From positions 1 to 12,415 of the forward strand of contig CAJWWH010000049.1 of the NCBI GenBank assembly GCA_913048545.1: a stretch of DNA of 12,415 nucleotides. The letters run 5' to 3'. This stretch comes from an uncultured Opitutia bacterium. Its GTDB lineage: Bacteria > Verrucomicrobiota > Verrucomicrobiae > Opitutales > MB11C04. The first letter of the stretch is position 1; every line of letters starts with the position of its first letter. This document shows positions 1-6,249 of this stretch, in pieces. The notes beneath the pieces are model-generated. The model was not told where the DNA came from. It did no database searches and saw nothing but the letters and a program-made list of their open reading frames with translations. The translations under genes were made by a program, and so were the position numbers.

Positions 1-185
1 CAGCACCTGCTTATGTCGCACCCGCCGGAGCACCTGCACCTGCTTACCCTGCACCCGCCGGAGCACCAGCACCAGGTTACCCAGCAACCGCCGGAGCACC
101 AGCACCTGCTTATCCTGCACCAGTCGGAGCACCAGCACCAGCTTATCCTGCACCATCCGGAGCACCCGCACCCGCACAGCCCTAA
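1..185 (+). CDS. C-terminal Ala/Pro-rich repeat tail of a protein cut by the left edge
   Basis: Only the last 60 codons are present; the reading frame uses codons starting at position 3 and ends with TAA at 183-185. The tail consists of an 11-residue repeat of the form [11 protein letters not shown], encoded by 33-bp DNA units at 27-59, 60-92, 93-125 and 126-158, followed by a shortened final unit (GAPAPAQP). One unit varies to [11 protein letters not shown]. The sequence is low in charge and rich in Ala, Pro and Tyr, as in disordered linkers or surface-exposed tails. No domain that would give a function lies inside the window. This frame is preferred over the His/Pro-rich reading one base away because it gives a regular repeat and ends just before a strong terminator, whereas the other frame runs through that terminator into the next gene. 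Confidence 0.72.
   Translation, partial: APAYVAPAGAPAPAYPAPAGAPAPGYPATAGAPAPAYPAPVGAPAPAYPAPSGAPAPAQP
27..185 (+). repeat. 33-bp tandem repeat, four full units plus one partial
   Basis: Imperfect direct repeats with a 33-bp period begin at 27, 60, 93, 126 and 159, the last truncated by the stop codon. Each unit starts with GGAGCACC. The period is a multiple of three, so alternative frames also stay open through the repeat. Confidence 0.8.
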
Positions 186-230
186 AGGGTTTTACCATTT
201 TGCTGAGTATTCCAGCAAAGCAATTACTAA

Positions 231-258
231 GCCTCCCGCACTTGTGGGAGGCTTTTTT
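231..258 (+). terminator. Rho-independent terminator after the Ala/Pro-tail gene
   Basis: GCCTCCC (231-237) pairs with GGGAGGC (246-252), extended inwards by G-T and C-G pairs around an ACTT loop, and is followed by six T (253-258). A weaker hairpin, TTTGCTG/CAGCAAA at 199-219, lies just upstream. The stop codon of the first gene is 45 bases before the main stem, so this is its natural end signal. Confidence 0.9.
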
Positions 259-312
259 GTGCCTCTTTTTTCAGGTTGGATTAAAATTTCTAGATTCAAT
301 ATTTACAGGACA

Positions 313-705
313 GTGATCGATACAAATGAACATTATCTCAGTACGATGTTTTTGGTTACGGATAAAAACAGAAAATATCCGGGGAGCTTCGCTATCGTTA
401 CCGCTCACAACCCAATGGATCAATTGCTGAGCAAGGAAGAGAATCGGAAAAGAAATATTCAGCTTCTTCATTGTTTGGAAAAGTTGGGTGTCAGAACATT
501 GCCGGTCGTGGGTTGTTCACCTGATCTGACTCACCGGGAAGACAGTTTTATTGCCAGCGTATCGCTTAATACCGCTATTTCGGTGGGGAGAAAATTTGAC
601 CAGCGAGCCGTGTACTGGGTGCAAAACGAAAATCTTTATTTAGTCTATTGTGAAAAAGAAACCAAGGTTATGGTAGCGGAATTTTCTTCCCGTATATTGC
701 CTTAG
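313..705 (+). CDS. DUF3293 domain protein
   Basis: A small, probably cytoplasmic protein of unknown function that matches the DUF3293 family by recognisable pattern. In order: the core strand FAIVTAHNP (residues 26-34), then a helix starting at SKEENRKRN (40-48), then VVGCSPDLTHREDSFIASV (65-83), and GRKFDQRAVYWV (92-103), which matches the family's RxFxQxA segment. Counted from GTG at 313 it has 130 residues, near the family's usual size. The start is uncertain: GTG at 313 has AGGA only two bases upstream, ATG at 346 has no ribosome binding site and would cut into the N-terminal strand. The frame stays open upstream to position 13, but that stretch crosses the terminator at 231-258 and the coding tail of another gene, so it is not part of this protein. 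It sits alone between two terminated units. Confidence 0.72.
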   Translation: MIDTNEHYLSTMFLVTDKNRKYPGSFAIVTAHNPMDQLLSKEENRKRNIQLLHCLEKLGVRTLPVVGCSPDLTHREDSFIASVSLNTAISVGRKFDQRAVYWVQNENLYLVYCEKETKVMVAEFSSRILP

Positions 706-939
706 CAAAATAAGAGCACGCGTTATTTGCCTGATATTAGCCTTATTATTTTGTCAGACAATGGAAGTGTTTTTCTATTCATCCCTCAAGAGGTTACATG
801 GATTTTTTGGAGGCGTAGAAACCAAAGAATTAGTAAAAAATTTCGAAAATCGAAATTAGCTTTGCAGAAGTGTCCCAAATTATTCCTTATTTTAACATTA
901 TTTAGTAATAATGAATTTAAGGGTTGTTTTTAGTGAAAT

Positions 940-968
940 TTGATTACAAAGATGAGCTTTACTAATAA
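940..968 (+). promoter_or_regulatory. possible sigma-70-type promoter for the DPR-repeat gene
   Basis: TTGATT (940-945) and TAATAA (963-968) are separated by 17 bases, a fair match to -35 and -10 elements, in the AT-rich stretch 706-982 that otherwise shows no convincing gene. The predicted transcript start would lie only a few bases before ATG 983, giving a near-leaderless message. This agrees with the absence of a Shine-Dalgarno sequence, but AT-rich DNA gives such matches easily. Confidence 0.3.
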
Positions 969-982
969 CACTAATCATAATT

Positions 983-1651
983 ATGAATAAATACCTATAC
1001 CTTGTACTATCCATTTTTTTATTTGGAAACTTCTCGGTTTTTGCTCAACCGAGGCCAGCCGAAGACACTCGTGATCCGCGGTTGAATGACCGTGCTGATG
1101 AACGTGACTCCCGTGTGGAAAGAGATCCTAGAGCTGAGACTCGTGATCCTCGTGGATTCAGGGCACCCCGAAGGGAGGCCATTGATCCCCGAAGAGAAAC
1201 CGCTCCCCGCGAGCGCGATCCTCGCTCTGCAGTAGACCCGCGCCGTGACCCACGTGGTCCAGCCGTAGATCCGCGCCGTGACCCCCGTAGTGCACCACAA
1301 AAAGCAACTGCCGAAGAATTAAGGCAAAGATATGGTGCTCCTGTCGATCCTCGTCTGGATCCTCGTAGTGCACCAACACGCGATCCCCGCGGTGCCGCAC
1401 CGAAAGCGACTGCCGAGGAATTAAGACAAAGATATGGTGCTCCTGTCGATCCTCGCTTAGATCCCCGCAGTGCACCACCGCGCGATCCTCGCTTAGATCC
1501 CCGCAGTGCGCCACCACGCGATCCCCGTTTGGATCCCCGCAGTGCACCACCACGCGATCCCCGCTTGGATCCCCGCAGTGCGCCACCACGTGACCCTCGG
1601 GCACAAAGTGCGCCTGAACGCGATCCTCGTTCGGCACCTCCCCGTCGATAG
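983..1651 (+). CDS. secreted Asp-Pro-Arg (DPR) repeat protein, function unknown
   Basis: A 222-residue protein. Residues 1-21 form a clear Sec signal peptide (MNKY, then a hydrophobic core, ending VFA before QPRP), so the product is exported to the periplasm or beyond. The mature part is low complexity and contains 22 copies of the tripeptide DPR, mostly as DPRLDPRSAPPR or DPRRDPR. Two copies of a 25-residue module starting KATAEELRQRYGAPV interrupt the DPR runs; this short segment could form a helix. There is no cysteine and no recognisable enzymatic domain. The sequence is highly charged with alternating Asp and Arg plus Pro, so it is probably disordered. ATG 983 is chosen because it gives the signal peptide at the N-terminus. 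The gene stands alone: AT-rich DNA before it and a strong terminator 34 bases after its stop. Role unknown; binding to a polyanion or the cell wall is possible but is speculation. Confidence 0.82.
   Translation: MNKYLYLVLSIFLFGNFSVFAQPRPAEDTRDPRLNDRADERDSRVERDPRAETRDPRGFRAPRREAIDPRRETAPRERDPRSAVDPRRDPRGPAVDPRRDPRSAPQKATAEELRQRYGAPVDPRLDPRSAPTRDPRGAAPKATAEELRQRYGAPVDPRLDPRSAPPRDPRLDPRSAPPRDPRLDPRSAPPRDPRLDPRSAPPRDPRAQSAPERDPRSAPPRR
1301..1477 (+). repeat. two copies of a 75-bp module inside the DPR gene
   Basis: The segments 1301-1375 and 1403-1477 encode the same 25 residues (KATAEELRQRYGAPV followed by DPRLDPRSAP). They differ at about eight bases, all of them synonymous, and their starts are 102 bp apart. 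Confidence 0.85.
1448..1591 (+). repeat. four tandem 36-bp units inside the DPR gene
   Basis: Units at 1448-1483, 1484-1519, 1520-1555 and 1556-1591 each encode DPRLDPRSAPPR. Base differences between the units (for example CCT/CCC, TTA/TTG, GCA/GCG, CCG/CCA, CGC/CGT) are all synonymous. Being a multiple of three, the repeat keeps other frames open on both strands and so generates long false reading frames. Confidence 0.9.
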
Positions 1652-1684
1652 GGAAACAAGTTTAAAATTTCGCCCTAGGCGTAA

Positions 1685-1716
1685 GGAAGGCTGTGGAAAC
1701 GCAGCCTTCCTTTTTT
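1685..1716 (+). terminator. Rho-independent terminator after the DPR gene (GAAA loop)
   Basis: GGAAGGCTGTG (1685-1695) pairs with CGCAGCCTTCC (1700-1710) around a GAAA tetraloop, with one G-T wobble, followed by six T (1711-1716). It lies 34 bases after the DPR stop codon. Read from the minus strand the hairpin lacks a good T run, so it is a poor terminator for the converging kinase gene. Confidence 0.92.
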
Positions 1717-1754
1717 ATTACTTAATAACTCCAGGCGAATGACAGAAAAGTATT

Positions 1755-2849
1755 CTACATGCTGAAGATAGCATGAATTCCGGCACCAAGTAATGCGGAT
1801 AAAAGGGCAAGAATTAAATAGGCATTCCGGTTATTCCATCGGGTCAGTTTTTCCCATCCGGAATACCAGTACACCGACACTTCTTCCTGATGACGATAGC
1901 GTTGCAAGTCCTCCAGGAAGGAGGAGACGGATGGGTACCGCTCATGTTTATTTCTTTTCAGCGCTTTCATGCAAATTGCCTGCAGGTCACGGGGGATATT
2001 GCGGTTGGGGGCAATTTCCCGTGGCAGGGGCAGCGGTCTTTCCAGAATCTGTTTTTTAATTTCATAGGGATCTGTCCCTTCGACAAAGAAAGAAAGCGTC
2101 AACATTTCAAAAAGAATAATTCCGAGTGAGAAAACATCCGTCCTTCCATCAAGGTCGGGTTCTCCCTTGGCAATTTCGGGCGGCATGTACATGGGAGTGC
2201 CGTAATGCCGCCCCACTGGCGTCAGGGTGGCGTCTGATTTCTCATTTTGAATATCTTTCGGGTCAGCAAGGGAGGGAGTACCCAAGACTTTTGCCAATCC
2301 CCAATCGAGAACATAGACCTCACCAAATTTACCCACAATGATATTGGCGGGTTTAAGATCCCGGTGAATTACTCCGAGGTTGTGGGAATAGGCAATTGTC
2401 TGGCAAACTTGAATGAGAATGTCGAGCAGGCGGGGAAGGGGAAATTTTTCCACCACCTCCGGGACTTCCTGCCTTAGATCAAAGAGAATTTCCCGTAGAT
2501 CCTGACCGTCGACTTTTTTCATAGTGAAAAATAACTGACCATCCCGGTCCCTACCCAATTCGTAAAGAGGCACCGTTCCGGGATGCTGGATGTTTGCCGT
2601 GACCCGGGCTTCCCTAAGAAAACGGGTGGTTTCCATTTCTGAATTCCGCAGGTCATCGTGCAGAGTTTTATAGGCAACGCTTCGTTGGAGGTTTAAGTCG
2701 AGTGTGGAGAAAAGCTTGGCCGTTCCCCCTTCTGAAAGTGGTTTGAGTTCATCGTATTTCAGGGAGCCACTCTTCCAGGCACGGGGAAGCACGGCGTCGG
2801 TATCTCCCGACTGAAAAATGGTGGAACCCTTGCTATCTTTACGAATCAT
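1755..2849 (-). CDS. membrane-tail-anchored Ser/Thr protein kinase (Hanks type)
   Basis: A 364-residue kinase predicted to phosphorylate proteins on Ser or Thr at the inner face of the membrane. Visible motifs: degenerate glycine loop SEGGTAKL (39-46), ATP-binding Lys61 in VAYK, probable helix-C Glu80, catalytic loop HRDLKPAN (162-169) with Asp164, DWG (182-184) in place of DFG, PPE (223-225) in place of APE, and DVFSLGI starting at Asp238. All residues for catalysis are present although two of three loop glycines are replaced. The DWG form is common in planctomycete and verrucomicrobial kinases. Residues about 342-362 form one hydrophobic segment at the extreme C-terminus, so the protein ends at the membrane with no external sensor domain. 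Its ATG overlaps the TGA of the upstream trhO gene (ATGA), which indicates translational coupling; no separate promoter is seen. Targets unknown. Confidence 0.95.
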   Translation of the reverse strand: MIRKDSKGSTIFQSGDTDAVLPRAWKSGSLKYDELKPLSEGGTAKLFSTLDLNLQRSVAYKTLHDDLRNSEMETTRFLREARVTANIQHPGTVPLYELGRDRDGQLFFTMKKVDGQDLREILFDLRQEVPEVVEKFPLPRLLDILIQVCQTIAYSHNLGVIHRDLKPANIIVGKFGEVYVLDWGLAKVLGTPSLADPKDIQNEKSDATLTPVGRHYGTPMYMPPEIAKGEPDLDGRTDVFSLGIILFEMLTLSFFVEGTDPYEIKKQILERPLPLPREIAPNRNIPRDLQAICMKALKRNKHERYPSVSSFLEDLQRYRHQEEVSVYWYSGWEKLTRWNNRNAYLILALLSALLGAGIHAIFSM

Positions 2850-3823
2850 GGAGTAATTTTACGATTTTTTTGGCTGGATCTTCTGCTTTGTTTCTTTTTC
2901 TTGGAAAGTACCGGGACATTTTGCCCAAGATGGGCACGATTTTTTTGGCGGGCAATTTGTATTTGACGATTTCGTTCCTCCAAGCTTGCCCGTTTTTCAG
3001 GGGCCAATGAATCAGAGCAGTGGGGACAGCAAATACCCGGTTCGTATTTGTCGGAGTTCATATCCTCCTCCTTGAGTGGCCAACGGCAGCCAAAGCAGAT
3101 TTTTGCACTTCCATCCTTTAAACCGTGAACCACGGAAACACGGTGATCAAAAACAAAGCACTCGCCTTCCCACAGGCTTTTTTCGGGGGCAATATTTTCG
3201 AGGTAGTTCAGTATTCCTCCTTTAAGATGAAAAACATCACTGAAACCATTTTTCAACAGGTGAGAGGATGCTTTTTCGCACCGAATGCCACCGGTGCAAA
3301 ACATGGCCACTTTTTTGTCCTTATATTTCTCCAGATTTTCATCCACATATTCGTCCCACTGGCAAAAGGTTTCCGTTTTAGGGTCGACTGCTCCCTTGAA
3401 AGTTCCAAGTTCAACCTCGTACTCATTTCTTGTGTCGATGACCACCACATCGGGATCCTGAATTACCTGATTCCAATGTTCCGGTTCCACATAGGTCCCG
3501 ACTTGCTCATTTGGATTAATTGTGGCATCTCCAAGAGTGACGATTTCCTTTCGGACCGCCACCCGAATACGATAAAATGTTTTTCTTGGCGTGGTGCAAA
3601 GACGATAGGGCATTTGAGCAAAGCGGGAATCTTTTTGGATCAAAGAAATAATTTCCTCAATACCTTCTTGAGTGCTGGATATTGTTCCGTTCATTCCTTC
3701 CTCTGCCAAAATAATCGTACCGAGCACATTGTGTTTTTTGCAATGCGTTCTCAGTTTTGTTTGCCAATCTATACAGTCCGGTAAATCGGCAAACTGATAA
3801 AAGGTTGCTACTGTTTGTTCCAT
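2846..3823 (-). CDS. trhO: oxygen-dependent tRNA uridine(34) hydroxylase, rhodanese family
   Basis: The family (TrhO, formerly YceA) hydroxylates uridine 34 of certain tRNAs using O2, the step leading to 5-methoxyuridine or its derivatives, in the cytoplasm. The 325-residue protein has the expected order: N-terminal acylphosphatase-like domain (EEGMNGTISS, 41-50), rhodanese domain with VVVIDTRNEYEVELG (126-140), and the active-site loop CTGGIRCEK with the conserved Cys176 and second Cys182. A C-terminal cysteine cluster follows: Cys243 and Cys246, then Cys265, Cys266 and Cys269, a likely metal site. The last 18 residues are rich in Lys, Arg and Ser (from KKKKQSRR) and may contact RNA. The start at ATG 3823 gives the usual family N-terminus, though no clear Shine-Dalgarno is visible. 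It lies 54 bases after the dehydrogenase gene and overlaps the kinase gene by four bases. Confidence 0.93.
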   Translation of the reverse strand: MEQTVATFYQFADLPDCIDWQTKLRTHCKKHNVLGTIILAEEGMNGTISSTQEGIEEIISLIQKDSRFAQMPYRLCTTPRKTFYRIRVAVRKEIVTLGDATINPNEQVGTYVEPEHWNQVIQDPDVVVIDTRNEYEVELGTFKGAVDPKTETFCQWDEYVDENLEKYKDKKVAMFCTGGIRCEKASSHLLKNGFSDVFHLKGGILNYLENIAPEKSLWEGECFVFDHRVSVVHGLKDGSAKICFGCRWPLKEEDMNSDKYEPGICCPHCSDSLAPEKRASLEERNRQIQIARQKNRAHLGQNVPVLSKKKKQSRRSSQKNRKITP

Positions 3824-3877
3824 AGCATTCAGAAGATACTCGACGGGAGGGAAATATTCGAAATAAAAATTACCTTT

Positions 3878-4909
3878 TTACTCCCCGTCCAGTTCAATAA
3901 TTGCCTTTAATACTCCGGAGTCAGGATGGATTAATGATTCGAATTTATCTATTACCTGATCCATTTTAATCCGGTGGGTGATCCAGGGATCTGTGTTAAT
4001 GGTACCATCTTCAATCAAGCCGATAATCTCGGGGAAATCCTGGGGGAGGGCATTGCGTGAGGCGAGCAGATCAATTTCCCTGCGATGCAGTGCAGGATGG
4101 GGAAAATAGATTTGCTCGGTGGTGATTCCCACATAGACGAGGGCACCACTAAAAGCCACATACTCGAGTGCGTTGGACATGGAATGATTATTCCCCGTGG
4201 CATCGGTGACGACATCGTAAAGTGAGCCGTTGGTGATCTGCCTCATATGTTCGATTTCGGATCCGTCTCCTTTAAAGGTGATCAAATTCTGGATACCGTA
4301 ATTCTCTCGGCAAAATGCAAGTCTGTCCTCGGACATGTCCATCACCGTAACCGTGGCCCCGGTAAGCCGGTTAAATTCCAGGGTGGATAATCCAATGGGT
4401 CCTGCTCCAATGATCAGGACATGATCCTCTGGTCCAGCATTGCCCCGGTTGGAGGCATGGCAACCGATTGCAAGGGTTTCCACCAAGGCGAGCTGCTCGA
4501 ATGAGAGTTGCGTGGATGGATGCAGTTTGTCTGCCCGAATAATGGAACGCTCGCACAGTCCACCATTCATCATCACACCAAACACTTTCAGATTTTCGCA
4601 ACAGTTTCCTTTTCCCTTCCGGCAGGCGTGGCATTGACCGCAATTCAGGTAGGGTTCAACGGAGCAACGATCCCCAGGTTTAACATTTTTAACTCCTTCG
4701 CCCACCTCCAAAATTTCAACCCCGAGTTCATGTCCGGGTATACGCGGGTAATCAAAAAAGGGAAACTTACCCAGATAGCAACTCACATCCGTTCCACAAA
4801 TACCCATCCGAACAGTGCGAATCAAAGCTTCTCCCGGGCCGGGGCTGGAAGGTTCTTCCACTTCGCACATTTCAAAGGTTTGGGGTGCAGTTAAGCGAAT
4901 TGCTTTCAT
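3878..4909 (-). CDS. zinc-dependent medium-chain alcohol/polyol dehydrogenase
   Basis: A 343-residue cytoplasmic NAD(P)-dependent dehydrogenase of the medium-chain (MDR) family, full length. Catalytic zinc ligands are visible as Cys38 in GICGTD, the pair His60-Glu61 in PGHE, and probably Glu144 in VETLAIG. The structural zinc loop has Cys90, Cys93, Cys96 and Cys104 (with Cys103 adjacent). The Rossmann motif is GAGPIG (168-173), and the acidic Asp195 region (VMDMSEDR) suggests NAD preference. The overall pattern resembles the RspB / sorbitol dehydrogenase / L-galactonate-5-dehydrogenase branch, so a sugar acid or polyol is a likely substrate, but the exact one cannot be read from sequence. It follows the SGNH hydrolase gene by 15 bases. 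AGGAT sits only two bases before the ATG, an unusually short spacing, so expression may rely partly on coupling to the upstream gene. Confidence 0.92.
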   Translation of the reverse strand: MKAIRLTAPQTFEMCEVEEPSSPGPGEALIRTVRMGICGTDVSCYLGKFPFFDYPRIPGHELGVEILEVGEGVKNVKPGDRCSVEPYLNCGQCHACRKGKGNCCENLKVFGVMMNGGLCERSIIRADKLHPSTQLSFEQLALVETLAIGCHASNRGNAGPEDHVLIIGAGPIGLSTLEFNRLTGATVTVMDMSEDRLAFCRENYGIQNLITFKGDGSEIEHMRQITNGSLYDVVTDATGNNHSMSNALEYVAFSGALVYVGITTEQIYFPHPALHRREIDLLASRNALPQDFPEIIGLIEDGTINTDPWITHRIKMDQVIDKFESLIHPDSGVLKAIIELDGE

Positions 4910-4924
4910 GATCCTAAAAAAGGC

Positions 4925-5677
4925 TTACCCTTGCACCGCATTAAGCCAGAATTGGGCCATGAGCGAAGATCCGTGGGAAGAAGGATGAACCCCGTCCCCT
5001 GCCCAATGCTTGGCGGGGGCGTATTTGACTGCTTCGTCAAACATTGACTGGAAGGGAACAAAAATTGCCCCGAATTGACTGGCCACCTTGAGTGCTGACT
5101 TTCGATAATTATCAAATTCAGGAAACCAATTCTCATTCACGGCTCCGCATCGGAGGACAAAGGGTTCACAAATCACAATCCGGGTGTCGGGCAGGGCTTT
5201 TTTCGTTTGCTGAAGTAGGCTAATGTAATCGTCTTCATAGGTCTTAACCGTGCCCTGATATTTTCCATTCAACCCGTGCCAAATATCATTGACCCCGATA
5301 AGTATGCTGAGGAGATCAGGCTTGAGATCGAGGCAGTCCCGGTCCCACCTTGCCGCAAGTTGATGCACTTTATTTCCGGAAATTCCGCGGTTGTAAATGC
5401 GAAGGTTCAAGTGCGGGGAGGTGACCAGCAGATTGGAGGCGGCCATCCAGGCATATCCGCCCCCGAAGGATTTCTGCAAATTGGCCACTTGGTTTTTCTT
5501 GTCTCTTCCCGCATCAGTAATGGAGTCACCCTGGAAGAGAATAGTGTTTCCCTGAGCAATGGAATTCTGCTCTGCTGGCTTGGCAATGAGCCGGTTTGAA
5601 ATGGTGGACGCAATCCCGGCCAATCCCGCGGTTCCAATCATTGTTCTACGGCTCATGTCAGTTGATGAATTTTTCAC
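4925..5677 (-). CDS. SGNH/GDSL-family hydrolase with Tat-type signal
   Basis: A 250-residue serine esterase of the SGNH fold, the group that includes carbohydrate acetylesterases and lipases. Catalytic blocks are all present: block I FQGDSITDAG with nucleophile Ser52, block II NRGISGN with Gly98, block III GVND with Asn130, and block V DGVH with Asp228 and His231. The N-terminus carries SRRTMIG followed by a small-residue hydrophobic stretch, a twin-arginine signal ending near residue 33, so the enzyme is probably exported folded. The start is GTG at 5677, preceded by GAAGG; ATG at 5656 (residue 8) would leave MSRRT at the very N-terminus and has no ribosome binding site. It is the first gene of the leftward operon and precedes the dehydrogenase by 15 bases. 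Deacetylation of a polysaccharide or sugar ester is plausible but inferred only from family. Confidence 0.92.
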   Translation of the reverse strand: MKNSSTDMSRRTMIGTAGLAGIASTISNRLIAKPAEQNSIAQGNTILFQGDSITDAGRDKKNQVANLQKSFGGGYAWMAASNLLVTSPHLNLRIYNRGISGNKVHQLAARWDRDCLDLKPDLLSILIGVNDIWHGLNGKYQGTVKTYEDDYISLLQQTKKALPDTRIVICEPFVLRCGAVNENWFPEFDNYRKSALKVASQFGAIFVPFQSMFDEAVKYAPAKHWAGDGVHPSSHGSSLMAQFWLNAVQG

Positions 5678-5727
5678 TACCTTCTATTAGCTGTTATTTG
5701 ATTTCTAAAATCAATATCGAAATGCAA

Positions 5728-5733
5728 ATTATA
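5728..5733 (-). promoter_or_regulatory. candidate -10 element for the leftward hydrolase operon
   Basis: A perfect TATAAT on the minus strand lies about 50 bases upstream of the GTG at 5677. No good -35 is seen 17 bases further up. An inverted repeat, TTGATTT (5698-5704) and AAATCAA (5708-5714), falls in the resulting leader and could be an operator or a small hairpin. The 107-base gap between the divergent genes must hold promoters for both directions. Confidence 0.35.
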
Positions 5734-5784
5734 TGAATTATCTTTGATTCTTGCCGATTTAAGCTGAAAAATTAGGTTGTGTTC

Positions 5785-6249
5785 ATGAGCATAAAGGAAA
5801 AATTATCGGACCTGAGCATTAAGCTGCCTGAAGCACCTGTGGCCGCGGGACTTTACAAGACAGTCCTCATCCACGATCGTGTGGCAAGCTTTTCGGGCCA
5901 TCTTCCCATTCGCACGGATGGCACCATGGTAACCGGTACTGTCGGCATTGATTTGTCGGTGGAGGAGGGGGCATCTGCCGCCCGCCAGGTAGGATTGAAC
6001 ATCCTCGCCAGCTTAGAAATGGCCTTAGGGGACTTGGACAGAATAGAAAGGGTGATCAAAGTTCTTGGCATGGTTCAGGCAAAGCCCAATTTTATTCAAC
6101 ATCCACAGGTGATTAACGGATGCAGTGAATTATTTTGCGACCTTTGGGGAAGGGATTGCGGAGTGGGGGTTCGAAGTGCTTTCGGAGTATCCGGATTACC
6201 CGGCAATGCGGCGGTTGAAATCGAAGGTGCTTTTTTACTGAAAGAATGA
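5785..6249 (+). CDS. RidA/YjgF/YER057c/UK114-family protein
   Basis: A 154-residue cytoplasmic protein of the Rid superfamily, whose founding member hydrolyses reactive enamine/imine intermediates. It resembles the larger subgroup (YjgF_endoribonc type) more than classic RidA: the N-terminus starts KEKLSDLSIKLPEAP and the chain is longer than the usual 125-130 residues. The conserved active-site arginine is visible as Arg130 in GVRSAFGVSGLP, and the closing strand AAVEIEGAFLL is typical. Whether it deaminates imines is not certain for this subgroup. ATG 5785 is preferred over GTG 5779 because TTAGGT ends about seven bases before it. The gene is divergent from the hydrolase operon, and its TGA overlaps the ATG of the DUF218 gene. 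Confidence 0.9.
   Translation: MSIKEKLSDLSIKLPEAPVAAGLYKTVLIHDRVASFSGHLPIRTDGTMVTGTVGIDLSVEEGASAARQVGLNILASLEMALGDLDRIERVIKVLGMVQAKPNFIQHPQVINGCSELFCDLWGRDCGVGVRSAFGVSGLPGNAAVEIEGAFLLKE

Noticed and set aside
13..312. His/Pro-rich N-terminal extension of the DUF3293 protein
   Set aside because: It crosses a strong Rho-independent terminator at 231-258 and lies out of phase over the Ala/Pro repeat of another gene. DUF3293 proteins do not carry such an extension.
705..730. Imperfect hairpin just after the DUF3293 stop (GCAAAATAA with TTATTTGC) considered as a terminator
   Set aside because: The stem is mostly A-T with a bulge, and no T run follows directly.
727..933. A 68-codon frame in the AT-rich gap
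   Set aside because: It needs a TTG start without a ribosome binding site, has no recognisable pattern, and lies in DNA that looks like an intergenic region with a promoter at its end.
1070..1630. Dense GATC sites considered as a methylation or replication-related cluster
   Set aside because: They follow from the codons for Asp-Pro (GAT CCN) and need no other explanation.
1045..1659. A 204-codon Arg/Gly/Ser-rich reading frame on the minus strand, and a further 159-codon one at 1158-1637
   Set aside because: They are by-products of the in-frame 36-bp and 75-bp repeats of the DPR gene. The base differences between repeats are synonymous only on the plus-strand frame, and only that frame has a signal peptide and a terminator.
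3125..3784. A 219-codon plus-strand frame opposite trhO, and similar long frames opposite the oxidoreductase (10823-11515) and DUF1501 genes
   Set aside because: The minus-strand genes have complete conserved motifs; the opposite frames show none and have no start signals.
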